Shown: positions 59,358-64,000 of the stretch, piece after piece | How positions within the stretch are numbered: the first letter of the stretch is position 1 | How the letters are laid out: each line of letters starts with the position of its first letter | NCBI RefSeq assembly: GCF_030272615.1 | Contig: NC_081408.1 | Span: 612,069,673-612,133,672 of the forward strand | Source: Cryptomeria japonica | Taxonomy: Eukaryota > Streptophyta > Pinopsida > Cupressales > Cupressaceae | DNA length: 64,000 bases | Reading direction: 5' to 3' | The notes under the pieces: model-generated | Database searches by the model: none | What the model saw: the letters and a program-made list of their open reading frames with translations, nothing else | Told to the model about the DNA's origin: nothing | Position numbers and translations under genes: made by a program

Positions 59358-62149
59358 ATGTCTGATCAGCCTAGTTCACATAACACTAGATCTGAGCCCA
59401 GTGTTAATCCAGGAGGGAGTGAGCAGACATCACGTAGGTTTGCAAGAACTCCTGAGGATAGGAAACATCTTTATGATCAGACAACATGCACATTACAATG
59501 TGCTCTAGATCACTTGAACAAAACATTGGAAATAACCCCTAATCATATAAACAAGGAAAGGGTAGAGATCATTAGAGATGAGCTATGTCATATGATTGAC
59601 GTAGTTGACACTTATAATCCATATGATGAGATTAACACTACTTTATCTATAGTTCCCTTCCACGTAGTGTTCATGGTACCATAAAATGGAAAACAATCAA
59701 TGATAAGCTTTCTACCACTGATGTGAAGACCATGTTCCCTCATTATCAGTCCATGGGTAGGGTGAAGGGTTATATGCCTACTAGGTGCATTGATGTACTA
59801 GTGGCACCATTTATATATCCTAGATGGTTGGCCACTCATCATATATCCCCAAAAGGATGAGTTGCCCCTTTATTTCTACAAACAATTATTTATAGAGTTC
59901 CATTTGGGTTCGATGTTTTGACTACACAAATTTTCTTGCACATGCTGGGAAGGGGAGAGGGATATTTTTAGATAAGTTTAGAAGAAGTGATGCACCACAA
60001 CCCACTAATAAGTGGGAATTGATTGGTCCAAACCTTTTGGTTCTTCCAAAACATTTGGAACTGACATGTGCATCGGATAGTGCACCAGATGACACTCGAT
60101 AGTCTATTTTTTTGAGTATTGCTACCATAGCCACAGAGGTCGATGAAATGACATTAGATCATGTGTGTAGATATTTGCTATGCTCACATACTAGGATTCC
60201 TACAACAAATGATGCATCAGAGAGTTACAATCCCTATGTTTGAGAAAACATACCATTACCAATGGATGTTGTAGGCGTATGTGAGATAGATCCTTTATGA
60301 CAAATGAGTGCATGTTTTTCCAGTGATCTCTTGGATGCATATTAGGTTATTTCTATGGAGCATGGGATCTCTCTAGAGGAGGCCTTAGCATATGTTAGAT
60401 GTGTACTTGGTAGATCGGCTGCTTCTAGCCATGGTGGTGAGCCTACAGATTCTGAGTGTGTTGTTGCTGCACATCCTACTGCCCCTCCCAAGCATACATC
60501 AGTTGGCTAGGGTACACCTCCTCCTATTGGAATCCAAGAACATTTAGAGGGGGGTGAATCACTGTTCTACCAGAATGATCAAATTTAACCTTATTAAAAC
60601 ATGCATTCACTAACCGGTATATCGATACATATAAGATTGAAAGAAGTAAAGCAACCAATAAGCCAATCACACAAATGAATACCATAACATAGATAAGTAT
60701 ACGTGGAAAACCTCAAAGAAGAAAAACCACGATGGGATTTGTGACCCACAATATCAATCCACTAGCCATATATGAAAATATATTACAAAATATAGGGGCC
60801 TATACATGCAGGAATGCTTATAGCCTAGAGCACACTGCTCAATCACAAAAGGAGCCTCACTGACTACATACAAATCTAGACTAAAATCTAGAGAAATGAG
60901 TGAACTGCAAAGATAGCATCTTCTATGCTTGAATAAAATTCCAATTAAGCTCTGTTTGTTCCAATCTGAAACCCTAAACCCTTACCGGAATACCCTCATA
61001 CATAATCTTTGCATTACATTACATATATCAAAATGATATAACCAACTGACCTATATACCCTTATAATTCATCATGCCTTATGTCAACTTACAAAGATAAT
61101 TACAAATGAATATACATGTCGCCTCAATAACATATATACATAAATATCAAAATAAATTGTCGATGCCAGATCTCCCAAAATGATGTCGGCCTCCAATACC
61201 AATAACCTAATGAAGTCATGTCAGCTTGCAATGCTGGTACCCAAATAATTCCTTCCAACCAATGAAGATACCTGCCAGTGGTGGTGCGGGTGAAGTGTAT
61301 GGTGGTAATCAACCAGACCAAAATATGAAAGTCGGGACATGTTGCCATGTTGCCATCAATGACAACATATTGAAACCTGCCAAATGAGTGTCAATTGCCA
61401 AAACCTCCTCCTATTCATACATCAATTGATCCCACAACACTTTGTACTGGAGTTTAGGGGTTGTTCACTAGTCTACTTATGGAGTCAAACATTGAGGGTG
61501 ATGTTGTAGTGGGCTCCTTGCATGAATATGACATTAGCGGGATCGAACGAGCATTAGATACTGCAAATCAGGTATGAATTTTTAAAAATTAATTTAAATT
61601 TAATTTCTATCTCTACTTGATTGTAGATGTTTATTTTTTTAATTATGTAATTATAATTTGTGAACTATAGAGGATTTTATTAGGATCCATGTATGGAGAT
61701 TTGCACGCTGCCACTAACCCTGTTCATTAGGAGACACAGGTATATATAACTTTAAATTAATTATTATTATTTTTTAGTTCTATTTAAAGGGATAGGTATT
61801 GATCTTAATTTCAATTTATTTATATATCTAACAAAAATTCAACATTGTAGGATGAGTGACTATCACACATGTTGAGCTCTTCATCACATAGATGTTCTAG
61901 AGTCCTACTTGTGCGTGGTGGAGATGTTAGAGACTCTAAGGTATGTTATCTAGAACGTGTGTACATGTATGTTCTTAATCTTTGTTTCAAATTATATTAG
62001 ATAAATTGTATGTATGAATGTTTCAAATTCGATTAGATAGATAAATATCTCTTAAAAAATTACTAGTATGAATATTTAATGTATGAGTTCATGTGTACTC
62101 TATTGCAGGCACAGGGATCGGGACATGGTTCAGGACAGGGCCTCGACTG
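59358..62149 (+). pseudogene. spliced unknown gene, decayed, split by an LTR insertion
   Basis: ATG 59358 (MSDQPSSHNTRSE…) opens a Ser-rich N-terminus and a helical part (ALDHLNKTLEITPNHINKERVE). A frameshift near 59650 leads to TIKWKTINDK, DVKTMFPHYQSMGRVKGYM, FIYPRWLATHHI and FGFDVLTTQIFLHMLGRGEG. A second shift near 59970 leads to KWELIGPNLLVLPKHLEL and ISLEEALAYVRCVLG. After the insertion (60529-61403) it resumes as PPPIHTSIDPTT and GDVVVGSLHEYDISGIERAL|gt. Small exons follow at ~61670-61740, ~61851-61939 and ~62109-62149, with GT/AG borders. At least seven in-frame stops. I do not know the family; several short 3' exons recall the accessory gene at 40070-42692, so it may be a transposon gene. 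Confidence 0.5.
60529..61403 (-). mobile_element. LTR-like insertion, 875 bp
   Basis: Interrupts the frame of the gene above after PPPI. It shares with the C3 LTR the G-run before TGAATCA, GTGGAAAACCTC, CTACATACAAATC-like words and CTAGAGCACACTGCTCA. It is flanked on both sides by CCTCCTCCTATT (60517-60528 and 61404-61415), a 12-bp repeat that is longer than usual for LTR elements. Confidence 0.75.
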
Positions 62150-62249
62150 ACCCATTTTTTATGTATGTGTATGTGCACACATTTCCTAGACATTGTACAT
62201 GTATGTATGTATGTGTTAGAGATCTAGAAATTTCATACTACTTTGTGTT

Positions 62250-62272
62250 TATATATATATATATATATATAT
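62250..62272. repeat. (TA)n microsatellite
   Basis: TATATATATATATATATATA run near 62250, downstream of the spliced gene. Confidence 0.8.
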
Positions 62273-62549
62273 ACATATTGCGTAAATTACATGCTTAGTA
62301 ATATGATGTTAGTCGTTCATTGTTAAACTAATTGATGTTTATTTTTTGTGCTCTAGTACTTATTAAAGTTGTTAGCATTTTAAACATTTTAAACAATCAT
62401 AAACTTATAATTATCAAATAAAAAAAGTAAGATATAATTAATATACTTACGGTGTAATTAAATATGTATTAATTTTGCAAATTAATTAAATACATAAGGT
62501 GTAATTAAATACATTAATTTTACATGAATTAAAAGCATGATGAATATAC
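62273..62549. other. AT-rich spacer before the LINE 3' end
   Basis: No gene. GTGTAATTAAATAC..TTAATTTT is repeated at ~62450 and ~62498. Confidence 0.4.
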
Positions 62550-64000
62550 TTTTTTTTAGAATAAAGGGGTAAAAACTTAATTAATAATCAGAAACTAGCA
62601 TTACACAAGAAAAGCAAAGCCACAAGGCTCCAGAGAGAAACAAACCCAACCAGAAATCATCTAGCTTCGTAACTATCCATATCCTTAGCAAAGATCTTAT
62701 GCAAGTCCTGACAATAATCAGGAGAAAGAAGCTCCCAACCCTCAACTTTCCAATCATCACCATGTTCTGAAGCCCACTTAGCCAAACAATTCGCTACTCT
62801 ATTCCATTCATGAGGAATGCAGATGAAAGACACCCTGTCCATCATAACACTAATTTTCAAAATCTAGTGCACAATCCTTGCTAGCTGCCAATTAATCCCA
62901 TTCACCTTCTACTCAATCAATAGATTAACAATAATCTGCAAATCTGATTCAAGAATAACCTTACGCCACCCCAAATCATAAGCACACTCTAGGGCATAGA
63001 AAATTGGAAGTCCCTCCATAAAATTAGTAGACTATTGCCCTTTATGCAATGAAAAGAAGAAAACCACATCCCCCATACAATCCCTACCAACACCCCCAAT
63101 CCCAGGAGGACCTGGATTACCCCGAGAGGGTTCATCGGTGTTAATCTTAATGGAATCATCCTAAGGGGGAAACCACCTTCCCACCCTTTGAATCTTCTTC
63201 TTAGCACATATACCTCTCTTTACACAAGATGAGACAAGAGACATCTCCTACAAACCCAACCTACTCACAATATCAGCCTTTCCTCTATCTAGAGGAAAAT
63301 TCACCTCACATTTAGCTTCCACCATCTCCTAAATCATTCCAATGATTCTATTCCACACTTGCTAAACTAACAATCTGACTTCCTTAAAGATCCTCCTATT
63401 CCTCTCTAGCCAGATCTACTAAAGAATGAAAATGGGCCTAATGTGCCAAACAGTCTCGAGAAAAGAGGACAAAATAGGAGGCTTGCCCAAACTACTCCAA
63501 AACTCCACCAAAGCATCCACATGAACAGAAGGGTGCTTCCACACCCCCCACCAGTAATGCCAGAGCAACAATGAGAAAGGGCATCTGAAGAACAAGTATG
63601 AAGAATCCTCCTCTCCATTACCACACAAAACACAGATGGAAGGCTCGTGAAACCCACACTTGGGAATAATATCCTAGGTTACACATTTGTTCAAAGCTAA
63701 AGTCCAAGCAAAACAGTTACTCTTCGGCCAAGAGAAGTTATTCCAAACATATTTCCACTAGTGCACCTCCCTCCCCTCCAAGCTACAAAACAACAGCTCC
63801 TGGTACCCATTGGCAATAGTAAAAACACCCTAAGGATTCGGGGACCAAGAAAGTTTATCCCTATCCTTAAGGGAACTGTAGTGTCTACTAGCCAAAATGC
63901 CATGAAGCTCAGTGCAGTCTTCCTCCACACCAATAAACGACCATTCATTAGGATCCTTCCACAAGACCATCTCCTATTGCCTACACCTATAAAAAGACTT
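62550..64000 (-). mobile_element. plant LINE (non-LTR retrotransposon), 3' part
   Basis: Minus-strand order: end of the RT region, a zf-RVT zinc module, an RNase H-like domain, a stop near 62663, then a short 3' region bounded by a run of T on plus at ~62551, which would be its A-tail. The 5' part lies beyond the window. Confidence 0.85.
62657..63960 (-). pseudogene. LINE ORF2 C-terminus: zf-RVT and RNase H-like domains
   Basis: Minus strand: CGNGEEDSSYLFFRCPFS and LLLWHYWWGVW (zf-RVT, 63406-63660), IWLERNRRIF, then SIKINTDEPSRGNPGPPGIG (RNase H start; NTDGSSRGNPGP is usual, so Gly after the catalytic Asp is Glu), ALECAYDLGWRKVILESDL, and VSFICIPHEWNRVANCLAKW (62657-62860). There are frame changes and stops (e.g. 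after FIL, near 63418). In plants this layout belongs to L1-like LINEs. Confidence 0.85.

Noticed and set aside
60529-61403. SINE or processed pseudogene for the 875-bp insertion
   Set aside because: It shares many words with the C3 LTR and has no A-tail or pol III boxes that I can see; only the long flanking repeat is atypical.

Overview
The window is transposon-rich plant nuclear DNA. Every recognisable coding region belongs to a plant transposable element or to a host gene fragment carried by one: Ty1/copia and Tat-clade Ty3/gypsy retroelements, a CACTA transposon, a plant-type LINE, a plant mobile domain gene and fragments of a DRM-type cytosine methyltransferase. The density and depth of nesting suggest a seed plant with a very large genome. 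A gymnosperm would fit, but the sequence does not settle the species. I see no intact single-copy host gene.

Layout. 1-3012: 3' half of a copia element (C1) with one nonsense codon, then its 3' LTR. 3013-6740: sequence of unknown origin with two unrecognised ORF regions and two tandem duplications (150 bp and 670 bp units). 6740-11440: a decayed copia element (C2) running from 5' LTR and primer-binding site to a truncated RNase H. 11442-11727: a promoter-like stretch. 12150-14060 and 54842-57745 (plus 58942-58972): one satellite array of ~130-150 bp monomers, each holding a long dyad, split by insertions. 14061-54841: a minus-strand copia element (C3), proven by TG..CA ends and the target duplication GTCCT. 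Inside its gag lies a minus-strand Tat-type gypsy (17700-53276). Inside the gypsy integrase gene lie two DNA transposons: a 9.3 kb CACTA element (23830-33128, target duplication GAT) and a ~9.2 kb terminal-inverted-repeat element (about 33885-43113). 57746-58941: solo LTR with target duplication ATGTG. 59358-62149: a decayed, spliced unknown gene split by another LTR-like insertion. 62550-64000: 3' end of a minus-strand LINE.

Three cargoes stand out. (1) The CACTA element has no visible transposase. It carries two neighbouring pieces of a DRM-type de novo DNA methyltransferase, each as a head-to-head inverted repeat with a short loop (arms ~1.1 kb and ~105 bp). Transcribed, these would be hairpins matching a central enzyme of transposon silencing. 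(2) The gypsy carries, antisense to gag-pol and next to its 3' LTR, a plant mobile domain (PMD) gene with a coiled-coil tail. (3) The ~9.2 kb element encodes a decayed DDE-like transposase of a family I cannot assign, plus an opposing ~10-exon accessory gene, and has clustered palindromic GCGTACGC repeats near its ends.

Order of events, from nesting and LTR divergence read by eye: satellite, then C3 copia (LTR copies ~86% alike over the part left), then Tat gypsy (LTRs ~95% alike), then the two DNA transposons. Many in-frame stops look like C-to-T changes (CAA, CAG or CGA to TAA, TAG or TGA), as expected of long-methylated DNA.
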